Shown here: in pieces, positions 1 through 12,399 of the stretch
Layout of the letters: each line of letters opens with the position of its first letter
Numbering within the stretch: the first letter of the stretch is position 1
Source: Protea cynaroides
Lineage: Eukaryota; Streptophyta; Magnoliopsida; Proteales; Proteaceae
Assembly: GCA_028583415.1 (NCBI GenBank)
Contig: CM053275.1
Coordinates: forward strand, 2,525,040-2,589,039
Reading direction: 5' to 3'
DNA length: 64,000 nucleotides
Notes under the pieces: generated by a model
Told to the model about the DNA's origin: nothing
What the model saw: only the letters and a program-made list of their open reading frames with translations
Database searches by the model: none
Translations under genes and position numbers: made by a program

Positions 1-410
1 CAAGAGTTTTGTTACCGTAGATTTGCATCAAACCTAGATGAAGTACAAAAACTATACCCTTATATATATTGAGGTTTCTAATTCTTTAATGCACGGTTGT
101 TACAATTCTAAAAGTAGCAATCCTTGTTACATAAAGAAGGACCCTTTATTAATCACTGGAAAAGAAAAAAAAAAAAAAAAAAAAGAATACAAAAAAACTT
201 AGAGAAGTCAGATAAAATTCTCAAATGAAACACAAGAAGGGGAGAGCCCCCATCTTCGGCAATGCCATCAGCAGGAACACTCCCCCTCTCCAGAAACATA
301 AAGCTAACACTATGTAAAATGACATCTACGCTAAGAAAGGTCATCCTAGCTAGGTTATATTACACCAAATTGAGGCTGGCAAACTGGCTAACTAATGGGG
401 CTTAGTTAAG

Positions 411-700
411 GTTTTAAGTATCCATACGATATGGTCGATACACACTGATACATTTCCATATTGCAGGGGTCGATAAGATACCCCTGCAATACGTCTCCTA
501 TAGTTTTTAAAATAGTGTGTGTATTGCTGTGTATCCACCGTATTGAACCGATATGGGTCGATACGCATCGATATGCTTCAATACGCGCCGATATGGTTAA
601 AATTAAATTTGGGATAAAAAAAAGTATCGATCGTATCTGAAAATGTCGACCAATATGGGTCATTACTGGTTGATACCAATCAATACGAGCTTTAAAATGA
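411..700. repeat. Degenerate repeat rich in CGATACG/TATCGATAC words
   Basis: The words CGATAC, GATACG, GATATGG and their complements recur many times in under 300 bp, starting near GGTTTTAAGTATCC and ending near CTTTAAAATG. The two ends are loosely inverted (TTTTAA/TTTAAAA). Similar word-rich patches occur at about 1600-1735, 5575-5790, 36290-36460 and 51945-52620. It looks like an old non-coding transposable element, but no clean terminal repeat or target duplication was resolved. Confidence 0.45.
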
Positions 701-1359
701 CTATCCTCTTCATTTACTGCTGCTTTTTGCGAACCAACAAAAAAAGCTTATATGATGGTCAGATTTCGACCATTATTTGTAAACTAGTTACTCTCCAAAC
801 TTTAGGGCTTGATTATGCATCAAAAAACGGCTTAGAAGCAAAGCATCCAACTTTTGTTTCGATTGAAGATTGAAGTTTAATCAATTATTGAAACAAAACC
901 TGTGGGAAAAAGGTAAAAACCTACTACTTTGACATGGTATTAGTAATTTAGTAAGAATATATAAAAAAAAAAAAAAAAAAATTCCTTCTTAATGTTACTT
1001 ACTCAGTGTTTTTGTGCTTTAGAAATGTGTTTTGCATATTCTCTAATTATTATTGTGTGTATCTTGCCTCGCATCCAAGAATATCCATGATATTATACGT
1101 CTTTTAAAATTGTTCAACTGATACGCGATACTTTAATCCTTGGACTTAATTATAACAATTTTGCATCAAATTTTTCTGTTAATCCATTTCTTGTTCTGAT
1201 CTTTATTTCCTTTTGCAATCAATTTAAATTTGATGATGTTTAAGTGGATAATCCTCAAATAAATGATGCTCAAGGAAAAATAAAGTAAAAAAATCGAGGA
1301 ATACCTCCAAATAGATTTGATAATCAGTTGACAATTGATAAGGAGGTAATGAGTTTGTC

Positions 1360-1559
1360 TGGTTAACTTTGTTCCAAGGGGGAGGCTAATTCTGTAGCTC
1401 ATTCCCTTGCTCGGAAGACCCTAACCTATTCAAGGGAGGTTAGTTGGTTTGCTTCCTCTTCTTGACTTCTTCCCCTTTGTAAGGCAGATGCCTCATTGTG
1501 TCCCATTTGAATTCTCAATAAATTTTCATTCTACCAACCAAAAAAAAAAAAAAAAAAAA
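1360..1559 (+). mobile_element. 5'-truncated LINE (L1-like) 3' end with poly(A) tail
   Basis: A plus-strand frame at about 1373-1466 encodes a tail with the motif GEANSVAHSLAR followed by TSWFASS-like residues and a stop. This resembles the C-terminal RNase H part of plant L1-type LINEs (xxANxxAHxLAR). A short 3' UTR with AATAAA follows, then a run of about 19 A at 1541-1559. The layout of coding tail, UTR and poly(A) fits a 5'-truncated LINE copy. The 5' boundary is a guess. Confidence 0.6.
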
Positions 1560-2178
1560 GCGTTTGTTTTGGTTTAGTTGACGATGATGCCTTTTCAAGT
1601 TCAAGGTATTGTATTGGATCGGTTTGAAAGTTTCCGATCCCAATCCAATACTCAATACCTACTTTATTTTAATATTATTTTATTAAGGATGGACCATATC
1701 AGAGCAATTTTTGACATGATCGATACTTTGTCTAATACTTGGAACTAAAAGCTTACGTATGACCAACTCATATATGTGGGAGCACATGTGCCCTGACTTT
1801 TTTAAGAGATTTTGGAAGCTGTGTTATGTACAAGGTCTTCTAAAAGGGTCCGGTCTTCTAAAATGGTCCCTAAAAATGTAGCAAAAGTTGTTGTAACATC
1901 TCAATAAATGTGCATTAAAGGGAATCATCATGATAAACAGGGAGAGTATATTGATCAAGCTTAGACATAGACAGAGAAAGCAGAAGTACTCCAAATATGT
2001 TCGGATTTTTTCTACTGGTAAGGAGGTCGCTCCTTTTCACTGCCAGATTTATACTAATTACCAAATGAAATACCAAAACTGCTTCTTTGAAGAACAAAAA
2101 AAGGGTATCATCAATGAAGAAAAACTGCAATAGATGGGGCAATGTGTCGTGTGGATCCGGAAGGAAACATGACTTTGA

Positions 2179-2221
<43 letters not shown>

Positions 2222-2236
2222 ACACACACACACACT
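2179..2236. repeat. (CT)n(CA)n compound microsatellite
   Basis: About 40 bp of CT repeats with one TTT interruption are followed directly by about 8 CA units. It lies 570 bp upstream of the peroxidase start codon. Arg/Glu- and Ser/Leu-rich ORFs across it are translations of the repeat. Confidence 0.9.
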
Positions 2237-2615
2237 CTTACTTCCTCCACCAGTGTATATGAAGGAGTGAGGTACAACATATAAGACCAGGTTCGGTGAG
2301 AAAAGTATGAAGGAGCAGGAACATGAGCCGGGGTTAGTAGTAGGACCACTGCGCGCGTACAGAGAATAATCACAAACACTGACATATATCCCTTGTAAGG
2401 CCATAAGAACGAAGTGACCACTTCAAACTTCAACCAAAAGCCTTGACTGGTCTTCTTTTTAACCAACTACCAACCCTTTCTACTATCAGTAGTACCGGTA
2501 TCTCAGAACATGATATTCAGACACTCAGCTCTCCCATACGCACCAACCCAACAAGCATGACCCAAAAAGGAGACATCAGAAAGACAGACCAGTCCCTCTC
2601 CAATTTTTCATCATC

Positions 2616-2622
2616 TATATAA
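2616..2622 (+). promoter_or_regulatory. TATA box of the PRX40-like peroxidase
   Basis: TATATAA, flanked by CTATATAAG, stands 186 bp upstream of the start codon at 2802. Initiation about 30 bp downstream would give a leader of roughly 150 nt, normal for a plant gene. No transcript evidence is available. Confidence 0.6.
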
Positions 2623-2801
2623 GAGTGAACTTCTTCCCTTAACCCTTAGCTTCCTCTTCATATGACCAATTTATCTTATTTTTAAGAGAAACTTTGGCCT
2701 CTACCACCCTACTTCTACATGCAATAGTCTACTAGAGTAATACGTTTTAAGTTAGGAATAGGAGTAGCGAAAGAGAGTGAGACATCTAGAGAGAGATTGA
2801 G

Positions 2802-3051
2802 ATGGAAACCTACCAGATGTTGTTGGTTAGGGTTGCACTGGTGATGGCTTTGGTGAGAATGCCGACGACCATCCAAGCATGTTTTGGTGGAGGTGACAGT
2901 GGTGGCTCACTGCAGGTGGATGTATACCAGAGCAGCTGTCCCGACGCTGAAGCTATAATCTTCTCTTGGGTTACCAGAGCTGTTTCTGATGACCCTCGCA
3001 TGGCTGCATCTCTCCTCCGTCTCCATTTCCACGATTGCTTTGTTAACGTAA

Positions 3052-3091
<40 letters not shown>

Positions 3092-4447
3092 GCATGCATA
3101 CTGTAAAGTTACTATTTAAAAAATTCAAATTGTGGGGACTCTCAATTGTTTGAAGGGGTTGAAAATTATTTAGTAGTAGTGTGGATTAAACTCAAACATT
3201 CACTTGCCAATCTGTGATAATAGTACGTACTGCAGACACATTGAGACTGAAGGCCATAAAATCCCACTCTAATATCATATAAAGTTTTTATCCAAAATTA
3301 CAAATCAGTAGATAGAGGAAGTCTCAGATGTATAAAAGGAATTAAAAACTATTTGATAATGGGTAATTGTGAATTACATAATACGTACATGTATATATAT
3401 ACTGCAGGGATGTGACGCATCAGTGTTGCTAGATGATACAGCAACTTTTGTGGGTGAGAAAACGGCAGCACCGAACGCGAATTCGCTGAGAGGGTTCGAG
3501 GTGATCGATTCCATCAAATCCAAACTTGAATCAGTTTGCCCTCAAACTGTCTCCTGTGCTGATATCCTTGCCCTTGTTGCACGAAACGCTGTTCTTCTGG
3601 TGATATATCCACTTCCTCAGCTCATCATTCTTATATTGGAGAACAAGAATCCACATAGGCAGACCCCCTTTAGTTGAAATAAGACTTTTTTATTGTTATT
3701 GTTATTATTCCCCCTTCTACATTTAGAAAGAAAAATATTTTGCAGTCAGGTGGGCCTGAGTGGGAAGTCCAGCTAGGGAGGAGAGACAGCTTGACAGCCA
3801 GCAAGGAAGCAGCGAACAATAACCTCCCAGGCCCCAACTCCGACGTGGCAACCCTCACCACCAAGTTCCAGAACGTCGGTCTCACCTTCAACGACATGAT
3901 TGCCCTCTCTGGTTTGTTCATTTCAATGAATTTCATCTTTTTCTCTCACCGATCACCGATTTTAACTCATCACTTCACTTCCATTCGTAATCTACTCATC
4001 ACAGGAGCACACACCATTGGAAAAGCCAGGTGCTCCACTTTCAGTTCACGCCTCATCAATGGCATTGGCAGCGGCACCAATGGTGGTGATTCCTCCGGAT
4101 CCGATACTCCAGTCCTCAACCTTGACTTCCTCTCATCGCTGCAGCATCTCTGCTCAGAGTCCAGCAATGCAACCCTGGCATCACTGGACGTGGAGTCACC
4201 AACTACTTTCGACAACCAGTACTACATAAACCTCATCTCCGGGGAGGGGCTGCTTCCATCGGACAATGCCCTCGTAGCAGGAAGAGATGCAGGAAGTGTT
4301 ATTACACGTGAGATTGTCGAGGGATATGCCAATGACCCTTTCATCTTCTTCCAGGACTTTAAGACATCCATGCTCAAGATGGGCAGCTTGAAACCACTCA
4401 CCGGGAACAATGGCCAGATTCGTAGGAACTGCAGATCCATCAATTGA
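2802..4447 (+). CDS. PRX40: Class III secretory peroxidase, PRX40-like
   Basis: Four exons (2802-3047, 3408-3599, 3746-3911, 4005-4447) join in phase to a 348-residue protein. This is the classic plant peroxidase layout with three introns. An N-terminal hydrophobic signal of about 26 residues suggests secretion to the cell wall. The distal haem site is LRLHFHDCFV (catalytic Arg and His), the calcium loop follows in GCDASVLLDD, and the proximal haem ligand is the His in LSGAHTIG, split by intron 3. All eight conserved cysteines are present (SSCP, HDCF, GCDA, VCPQ, SCAD, ARCS, HLCS, RNCR), plus an extra Cys just after the signal. The usual AARDAV motif reads VARNAV. Enzymes of this family oxidise phenolics or extensin tyrosines with peroxide. 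Assignment to PRX40, a tapetum extensin peroxidase in Arabidopsis, rests partly on its place beside FCA, as in Arabidopsis. The class is certain; the orthologue is likely. Confidence 0.93.
3054..3089. repeat. (CT)n microsatellite in peroxidase intron 1
   Basis: About 18 CT units begin 7 bp after the 5' splice site (GTAACT) of intron 1. Length changes here would alter the pyrimidine content next to the donor site. Confidence 0.9.
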
Positions 4448-5832
4448 TCCGATCCAATCTGATTCCAATTGTTTGGCAAAATGTAGACTCTGACTCTTTG
4501 ATTATGGTATACTACTAGTATGTTAATCTAGTGGTAACTAGCTCTGCTATGCATATTGCCTACTTAATACCATATGATATTATGGATTGGTATGAAAAAT
4601 ATATGTAATTGAATTCCTTTTGTCAATACCCTGAATGCCGTCTTCAATTGCAGGAGCTTTTCCCTTTTGTGACTTAAATTTGATCTTTTCTTTCCACGGG
4701 ATTGTTCAGGATGATGTTGGTCATTATTTCTTTTGTGCACTATTGTTTTTGGGGAGGGGTGGGGTGACGGTTGAAAAAAAGTATGAATTACTCTATAATG
4801 GTGAAACCTCACGTAGGGATATTTTCCCTGACAAAATACTCCGAGAAAAAGTATACTATTCCTGTGACATAATATGCCCTTCCAGCCTTCGACTCACGAA
4901 CTCAGCCTGATACTGCGAGGCAGCTCCATTGGCACTTTGGGCCTGTACTTGTCAGCTAGCATGTATCCTTGGGTCAGCCTTCCACTTTTTAAGTCCCTGA
5001 AGAACGGGCCAAAAAAAATCTCAAAGTGGTAAGAACAAAGTATGGGGAAGGGATCGCCATGTCACCCTTCCAACCAATGGGAGCGTGAGAGAGGGTGTAA
5101 ACACAATTCATATACATGGGAGGTATAGGGAATTGAGGAATGTGTACCAGGGAGGAGAGAGAATCAAAAGGATACCAACAGTGAATTGACATCACCCCCC
5201 CCCGGCGGCCCCCCCAACCAAAACACAAAAAAAAAAAAAAATGCAATTCACGTCACGTGCACACACATTCAGAGGCTTTACAACCACCATTGCAGAGATT
5301 CAATATTCAAACTCCAGACTAAGAATTTCAAGACATCAGACCCACCCACTAAGATGACCTTGCAAAAAACCCTCATTGGCCTTTTGCAAAGAGTTATTCA
5401 ATCTGGACATTGGGATAGGAACCTGCCAAGAGGGGGGCAAAAAGGTCCAGAGCATTCTGGATCAATTGCTGCTCCAGTATCAATTCATGAGCAACTAGTC
5501 CTAACAAAATTCCAATCTAATCCTGGTCAAAGCAAAACCACCAATCATCACACCTTTCCAGCTTCTAGGTCCCTAAATGTGCAACCCAGGCTCAGTAATC
5601 AGTATCGAATCAGCCAATTCATATCGGTTCAGCCATGACCGATCCTGATCCGATACCAATTATTCCGTAGTTTTTGTAATTTTTTTTGGCATTGGCCACA
5701 TGTCGCAACCATTGGCTCCATAGTCCATACCCCATCCAGATCGGTATCAGATAAATTTCGGCCACGGCCAATAGCTGGAACTTAAGTTAAACCTTGGTGC
5801 AACCTCAAGCTACTATATGTCCAAACTTAGCC
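4448..5832. other. Convergent intergenic region PRX40-FCA
   Basis: The 3' ends of the + strand peroxidase and the - strand FCA face each other here, so both 3' UTRs must lie inside. A C-rich/A-rich junction sits at 5192-5240, a CACGTG near 5253, and a TATCGG/GATACC-rich repeat at about 5575-5790. A 150-codon plus-strand ORF (5186-5638) has no recognisable domain and starts inside the C/A run, so I do not call it a gene. Confidence 0.55.
5575..5790. repeat. TATCGG/GATACC-rich degenerate repeat
   Basis: Words such as AGTATCGAATC, ATATCGG, GATCCGATACC and GATCGGTATCAG occur in both orientations over about 200 bp, like the patch at 411-700. It probably belongs to the same dispersed family and overlaps the likely FCA 3' UTR. 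Confidence 0.4.
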
Positions 5833-8800
5833 CTATCCATAACGAGAGAAGAAAAAAAAATCACAGTCAAAGGATGACTGGTTACCTGCAGGCTTGCTCT
5901 TCCACATCCAATCCTGAGCAGCCTCAAACCCCTAAGAAATTGGAGGAAAGTGGAGTTCAGAACGTATCAATAGGGCTTTTTGCACTTCAATGCATTAACA
6001 CTGGATACCTGTTGGAAGCGAGCAGGATCAATAACTGAACTGGGTGCTGCCTGCAATTGTGCATAGCCAAGTCCCTGTATATCGAGTAGTCAACAACACT
6101 TCTTAGATTTCTTAGATTTTGACAGGTAAGTCAACATATGGTAACATATTTAACTAACCAGAGATACAATCATACAAGCACAAAATCTCACTAGAATATA
6201 ATGAAGATTTTGACAAGTAGAATTTTGGTGAAACAAAGACATAATTTTGACAATATAGAAAGTTCATAAGGGTCAGCATTAAAACCCTCATCAGCCGATA
6301 AACAAAAACCACCGACATATCATCGAAGTTAGAAGCGCATGTGATCATTTGGATTGGCCATGTGCAATTTTCTTGCACACGGCTGGTGGTCTCTGCCGCT
6401 TATATTATGTGGTTTTCCCTTATATTGATGTTAATGGCCAACGGGTTTATGTTTACTTTAGTGTTGCGATTGGATGGTTCTTCGTGGTTCTTTTGTTTCA
6501 TGTGACTGGGCTTCGTGTGTTCCTTTAGTTTGCTACATGTATGGGTGTGATTAGTTATTTATGTACAAATTGTTCCAAGCAAGAGCGGGCGTCAAAGTGC
6601 TTATGCTATCATAGGGATGTTTTGGAATTAGATTAGGATTTATGTTTAATTGATGTCGGTTAAGTAAGGGCATTATTGTAATTTTTGCTTTTATTTCTAA
6701 ATAAAGGATTCCATATAGGGGGAGTTATTTACTCCTCTCGGTTTCTATTTTCTCTCCTCTTCTCTCTTTCTTTCTTCTTCACTGCTACTTTCTCCCGCTT
6801 TATTTTGTCACAATTTCTACTGGGACTAACATCAAAATTTGAAACCTAAATGGAAAGCTCAACTCGATGTAGAATCAGCAATTGTAAATGGTCATAGGAT
6901 ATTAATGTTTATATTAGAAGTCATCCCTGGCAATTGATTGAAATCAGTATATCCTTTATGAAGAATTAAAAGTTAACCGTTAGTTTTAGTTGCCGTGTTC
7001 TCCAATATGGGAACCCAACAGCACCATGGGAATAGATTTACTACCTTTGGTAAGAAATGAGCAGCAATCTACAAAAAAGATTTCAAAATACGTGACTCAA
7101 ATCGGAGAACAATTAACATGAGTCTTCTATCAAGAAACAATTAACGTGAGTCTTCTATCAAGAAACTGAAGTGAGTGATCATACACCCATAAAAAGAATG
7201 CTTGTTATCTAACACTTCTTAGACCCTTCATTTGGCTCCAATGCAGACTAGGAGTAGTTCTGTAAAATAAACAGAGACTTACGACCCAAGCCACTAGAAG
7301 AAAGGCTCACACAAATGTTAGTTTACACCAAAATATTGATCATTACAGTTCCAACCAAAGCACCAAAAACCCAACAACACTAAAAGTCTAAAATACAAAA
7401 TTATCTAAAATATCAGCAGGCCACTAATATAACAAAATCATATTTTAACTGGTACGAGCAATAGAAATGCAGAAGCTAAGGATGCAAACCCCCCCCCCCC
7501 CCAAAAAAAAAAAAAAAAAATATTAGGCTTAAGGTTGTTGTATTAGTAGCACAAAGGGATGCTTGGACATCAACATAACCTTCTCTCATTCTTAGCTTCC
7601 AAGGAAGCTGGTTATTCTCCCAACCAGTCAATTGGGCTATGCTCTAGTCCTACCTTCCTGGCCTAGAATGGTAGGAAGCACATGAATCAATGCTGAAAAA
7701 AATCCAAATCACAAAACAAAAACTATATATATTCTAAAACACAAAAGCTGGTTCACTTTGGAATACTTAAAAGACGATGACTTCATATAGTGATTATCCA
7801 GATATTTCCACACGCAGCCACAAGTTGGGTGAGAGAGATTTGAGGGACTTCATCACTGGCTGAAAGCCAACACAAACCCTGACAGCCACATGCCATATGC
7901 CTCTACAAACTTTGAAAAGAAAAAAATACTATTGAACATAAATTTCTGACTAAATTATAATTCGCATTCTCACATAAGACAGTTTCCAGTAAATCATTAC
8001 ACCATTTAGCAACACTAAGACCTATCATTAGTTTAAGAGATAGGTATACCTGAACATTTTGTTGACCAGTCATACCAGAAGCCTGACATTGGAAAACCAA
8101 AGCACACTCTATTAGCAAACAAAACCAAGCTTCTTGCATTGTAATAAACCAAGTAAGAAGCTACTAACCGCTGAAGATAAAGAAGGTTGCTGTAACTGCT
8201 GCTGATGGCGGAGCTGTGTTTGGAGTTGCATCTGCGATGGTTGTGCAACTTGTTGTGGAGAAAGAACCTGTGGATGTGACTGAGTTTGTGACTGAGGATG
8301 AAGCTGTTGAACAGAAGAATTATGTTGCAGTTTCTGTTGCTGCTGCCATTGTTCGATCAAAGTGAACTCTTCTGGCTTCTCCCACTACAGATACAGTATG
8401 TTAGACACAGTCATCAATCGGTTGTACCAAATCAAGATGTCTTAAAGGCACATGATATAAACAAGCATCTTTACCCTGCTTTCAGTAGTTACACTGTTAT
8501 AATAGTACTTGTGTCCGTCCGGCGATGTATGCTCTGTCCAGTTACAAGTCAGCGGAGCTGCTGCCTGCATACTTGCAGGAGCCAGAGGTGAAACTGATGC
8601 ACTTGATGGCACAACTGCACTTAATGCAGTTGCAGGAGCACTGACAGCTGTCTGTGGCATGATTCCAGTCCATGAAGGCTGCATGAAAAAAAAAAACAAC
8701 TTCCAAAATCACTTACAAGCGAAAGACACTAAAAAGATAAACAAGACGGCAGGACCATGATAAGTACAAACAAGTTCAGGCATAAGAAGCAAAGCCTACA

Positions 8801-11800
8801 GCAATCGCAAATTAAATTTTCACTAAAACTACATTCTGCTACATAAAAACTGTGGTAAGATGTAATTGTGATCAATTAAAAACAGGAATTGTTTTCTGTG
8901 AAATGAGGACAAAAACACACCATGTAGTTCTCTACATCAACTGGACATCAACGTCAACTGGGTTTAAATTATGCTAACACTAGTTGGAACCATGTGTAAG
9001 AAAAAGAGATTTTCTAAACATCAATAAAATATATCATATCTTTAATTTGGTATCCTTTTTTGTGGGTTTCTTTTTTCTTTTTCTTTTTTTTTTTTTTTTT
9101 TTTTTTTTTTTGGGGGGGGGTGTAGTTGAGCTATATCACAGTAGGGTCAAGTCAAGAGAAAACTCCCCTAACCCAAATCTCAACACCGTTGCATGATTAT
9201 GACATCCAACATTAGAACTTCACTGGAACTATTTACATGTCTGTTTCTGATTATCAAATAATGAATTTCTATATCAGATGGGTTATGACTTATGACTAGT
9301 GAAGTATGGCAGACAACTTGGTCCACTACTTGCCAGTTGCTACCAGAGATTCACCAGCTAGGACCATCAAATGATGAATGGTATAGGCCGTATGGCACCC
9401 AATAGATGATTTCATCTCCACCCAGAAGCATGAGTCTGAACATAGATTGGAAAACCTAGCCACACCTGTTGTTTAGTATCCTGGGAAGCATGCTGCTGAA
9501 GCAAATTTTGACTTGAAGGTTGCATCGTATGCAACTGCTGCTGCAGCTGAGAGAATGCTGGCTGTGAGGACCGAAAACTCGCCTGCAGCCCTTGAGTCGG
9601 TTGAGACAACATCTGAGCTAACGGAGTTGATGCCTGACGTTGAGGTTGCATCATTGGTTGTTGGACAGTGGGGGCAGACAGCAATTGTTGGTTTCCAACA
9701 GCAGGAACAGTTTGCGGTTGTATGTTTGAAGGCATTTGTTGTGCTGCAGTAGAGGAGGTGCTCAGTTGAACTTGAGGCTGGGAAATGGGCATCTGACCAC
9801 CCAAACCATACTGTTGCGATGGTAGAGGTTGATTGAAGGAGGTTGGCCCAGATGAATAAACAGCTTGCAGCTCACCAAGTGGCTGTACTGAAGCCAAGGA
9901 AGTTTGTGCCTGTGAGTAAGGTGCAGAGGTTTGTTGATTGTGTAGTTGGAGTGAGGACGGTAAATGATGGGGTGATTGAAGAGGCTTCTGTAATGGTGAT
10001 ACGTGCTGACCAACAGATTGGATTTGTGACGTAGATGGGTTAAAACTCTGCAAAAGGTGCCCGGAGGTCATGTAAGATGCAAACTAATTCCAAAGAACCT
10101 TGTAAGACCCCAGGACTAGTACAGTTCATTGGTGCTTACCTGTTGGGAAGTTGAAGGGGGTAGAACTGAAAGACCTGGAAGAGAACCATTTGCAGGACCA
10201 CCAAAGGTTCCCCAAGGACCAGCCTGCTATTTTTGCAGAGTCAGAACAACAAAAAAACAAGTTAAAATTTCTCCAGATAAGAAGAAAAAGAAAATTCAGT
10301 GTTATAGATGGTACCAACAGAAATAAATAATCTCTCATAGAAAAATTTTCATTTACATGGCACCATGAAAGCAAGTTTTCCTTCGCGACCACCTATTTGT
10401 GCCACATGGAGTATTGATCTCTCCAAATTGACTGTTTTGGATAGGTAGGTTACCCATTGGAGTGGCCTGTGCCGAGTTTCAGGCCCATCATTTCTTTTCC
10501 TCTTTTGAATAAAATGCAAACAAACTAATCAGTTAAGCAACGAGCTGAACTTTTTCCCCTGTATTTCAAGCCGTTCAATCTAACAGTTAAAAGTCGGTGT
10601 CTCAGACACATTTCAAAACTTTATAACACCAAATGGCACAATTCACTTCAATGAAACTTTTTCTTCTTCTTCTTCTTCTTCTTCTTCTTCTTCTTCTTCT
10701 TTTTTAATAAATAAAGGATAAAGTCCCACCGAGATTTGAACTCGGGTTACTGGATTCAGAGCCCAAAGTCCTGACCACTAGACATATTCAAAAATTGATA
10801 ACATGTTAAAAAATTTTGCCCATCATTAAACACCTCCATATATATAATCATATATGAAAAATAGATTTTACATGCTAAACACATAATGTCATGAAATGTT
10901 GCCTCTCGTTTAAGATTGAATACTGTTTGGGGAGGGGAAGAGTTTTGTCAATCAAACGTCTACAACTGAAGAAAATTCATAAGAAACAAAAAATGATATC
11001 TTACCGTGGCCGAAGGCATTGGCATAGCACCACCCCTAGCAACCAAAGAACTCCCAAAACCATGAGGAGTAGTTTGAAAGGATGGTCCCAAGTTCCGTGG
11101 ACTCATTGGATGCCAAGCATCAGGAGGAATACGGCCCCCCATTGGTTCACCATGATTGGGTCCAGGCCTGCAGTGTAAATGTCAGAAAAAGTAAAAGTAC
11201 CCAGTGGAGATTGAAATGAAGAAAATGGGAAAAAAATTAGCCTTAAACTTAATCAATAAAGAAGAGGACTGACCTAACTCCCAAATGTCCCTCAGACCGA
11301 GGGCCAAAACCAGGACCCCCAAATGTAGGACCATTCCTGAGAAATGAATGTAAAATATCAACACTGGATATAAGACGGTAACTCCATGGCTTTATACTAC
11401 AGACAAGAAGTTGAGGATATAAAGCACACCATAATAGGCAATAATTACCAGAAAGGGAACAAGTCAAGGGGCAACACAAGAAACGGAAACAGTTATGCTT
11501 AGAGGGAACATTTTCTAAATGGAAAAGGTAAATAGATCCCAAAATGGATCACCAAGAAACTTATATACATGTGAAAAAGAGTTCGCTGGTAGCTATGGTC
11601 AGGACCAATCATTTGATGGTTTGCCCACCAAAAACAAGAATAAGAAATGAAAGAATATCACAATCAGTTTTGCTTGTATTATTTTCTGACGGTTCAAAAA
11701 AATAACTAAAATTTATCTTGTTATTTTTGGAGATAGAGCCCTATGTGAGACTAAGTTCAGGTTAACAACCAAGATGAGACACTATTACAAAAAAAGAGAA

Positions 11801-12337
11801 AAGGGGAGGGTGGGGATAAGAACTACCATAGACAGGTTTGGTGCCATTCCATTCCTTTCAGTTACATGCTGAATTAATGGGAAGAATTCAAGATCTGATT
11901 AGATCACCAGATGCCACCATTACAGTCCAGCCTTCGAACACCACCCATCCAATCAGCTTTAACTTTGCAGAGAGCTTGATAGATCTAGGGATGTAAACAG
12001 ATAGTTGAAAATTCGGATTCGATTCGCATCCGTAACTGTTTAGGATTATCTGGATACGAATTTGGATAATCCATAACATAATCTATCCAATTCTGTTGAA
12101 TTATGTAAGCCACAAGGGTTACTTTAGGACTTCTCCCAAGTAACCGACTCTTAATTAATATAGTCGGCTAATGGGTTCTTGTAGTCTTTTTACTTCTCTT
12201 ACTTGTGTTATAAATAAAGGTCGGACTAATCCCTAAAAACCATCCAAGCATTCAGTCCCAAAATGTGCTTTCAACATGGAATCAGAGCTATCGTTCTGAT
12301 CTACAGTTTTTTCTGCAAAACTTTTTCTGCCTTTAAT

Positions 12338-12399
<62 letters not shown>

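Larger units (their letters stand above)
1..2600. other. Gene-free region upstream of the peroxidase
   Basis: No exon of a recognisable gene was found here. The stretch is AT-rich. It holds poly(A) runs near 165-185 and 962-980, a repeat made of GATAC-like words (411-700), the 3' end of a LINE (about 1360-1559), a short TATTGGATC/GATACT-rich repeat near 1600-1735 and a CT/CA microsatellite (2179-2236). Short ORFs present have no domain I recognise. Confidence 0.6.

Noticed and set aside
2087..2466. ORFs rich in Arg/Glu or Ser/Leu upstream of the peroxidase
   Set aside because: They read through the CT/CA microsatellite; no domain or start context supports a gene.
5186..5638. 150-codon plus-strand ORF between the peroxidase and FCA
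   Set aside because: It begins in a C/A homopolymer region, ends in a dispersed repeat and has no recognisable domain; it probably overlaps the FCA 3' UTR.
6420..6840. Possible LTR-like segment in FCA intron 16
   Set aside because: It has an AATAAAGG and pyrimidine-rich end like some LTRs, but no TG...CA ends, target duplication or second copy could be found.
10390..10470. Possible extra FCA exon on the minus strand (ATPMGNLPIQNSQFGE)
   Set aside because: The reading looks FCA-like, but no acceptor/donor pair gives the phase 0 to phase 0 exon needed between exons 11 and 12, and the acceptor region lacks a pyrimidine tract. Exons 11 and 12 join well without it.
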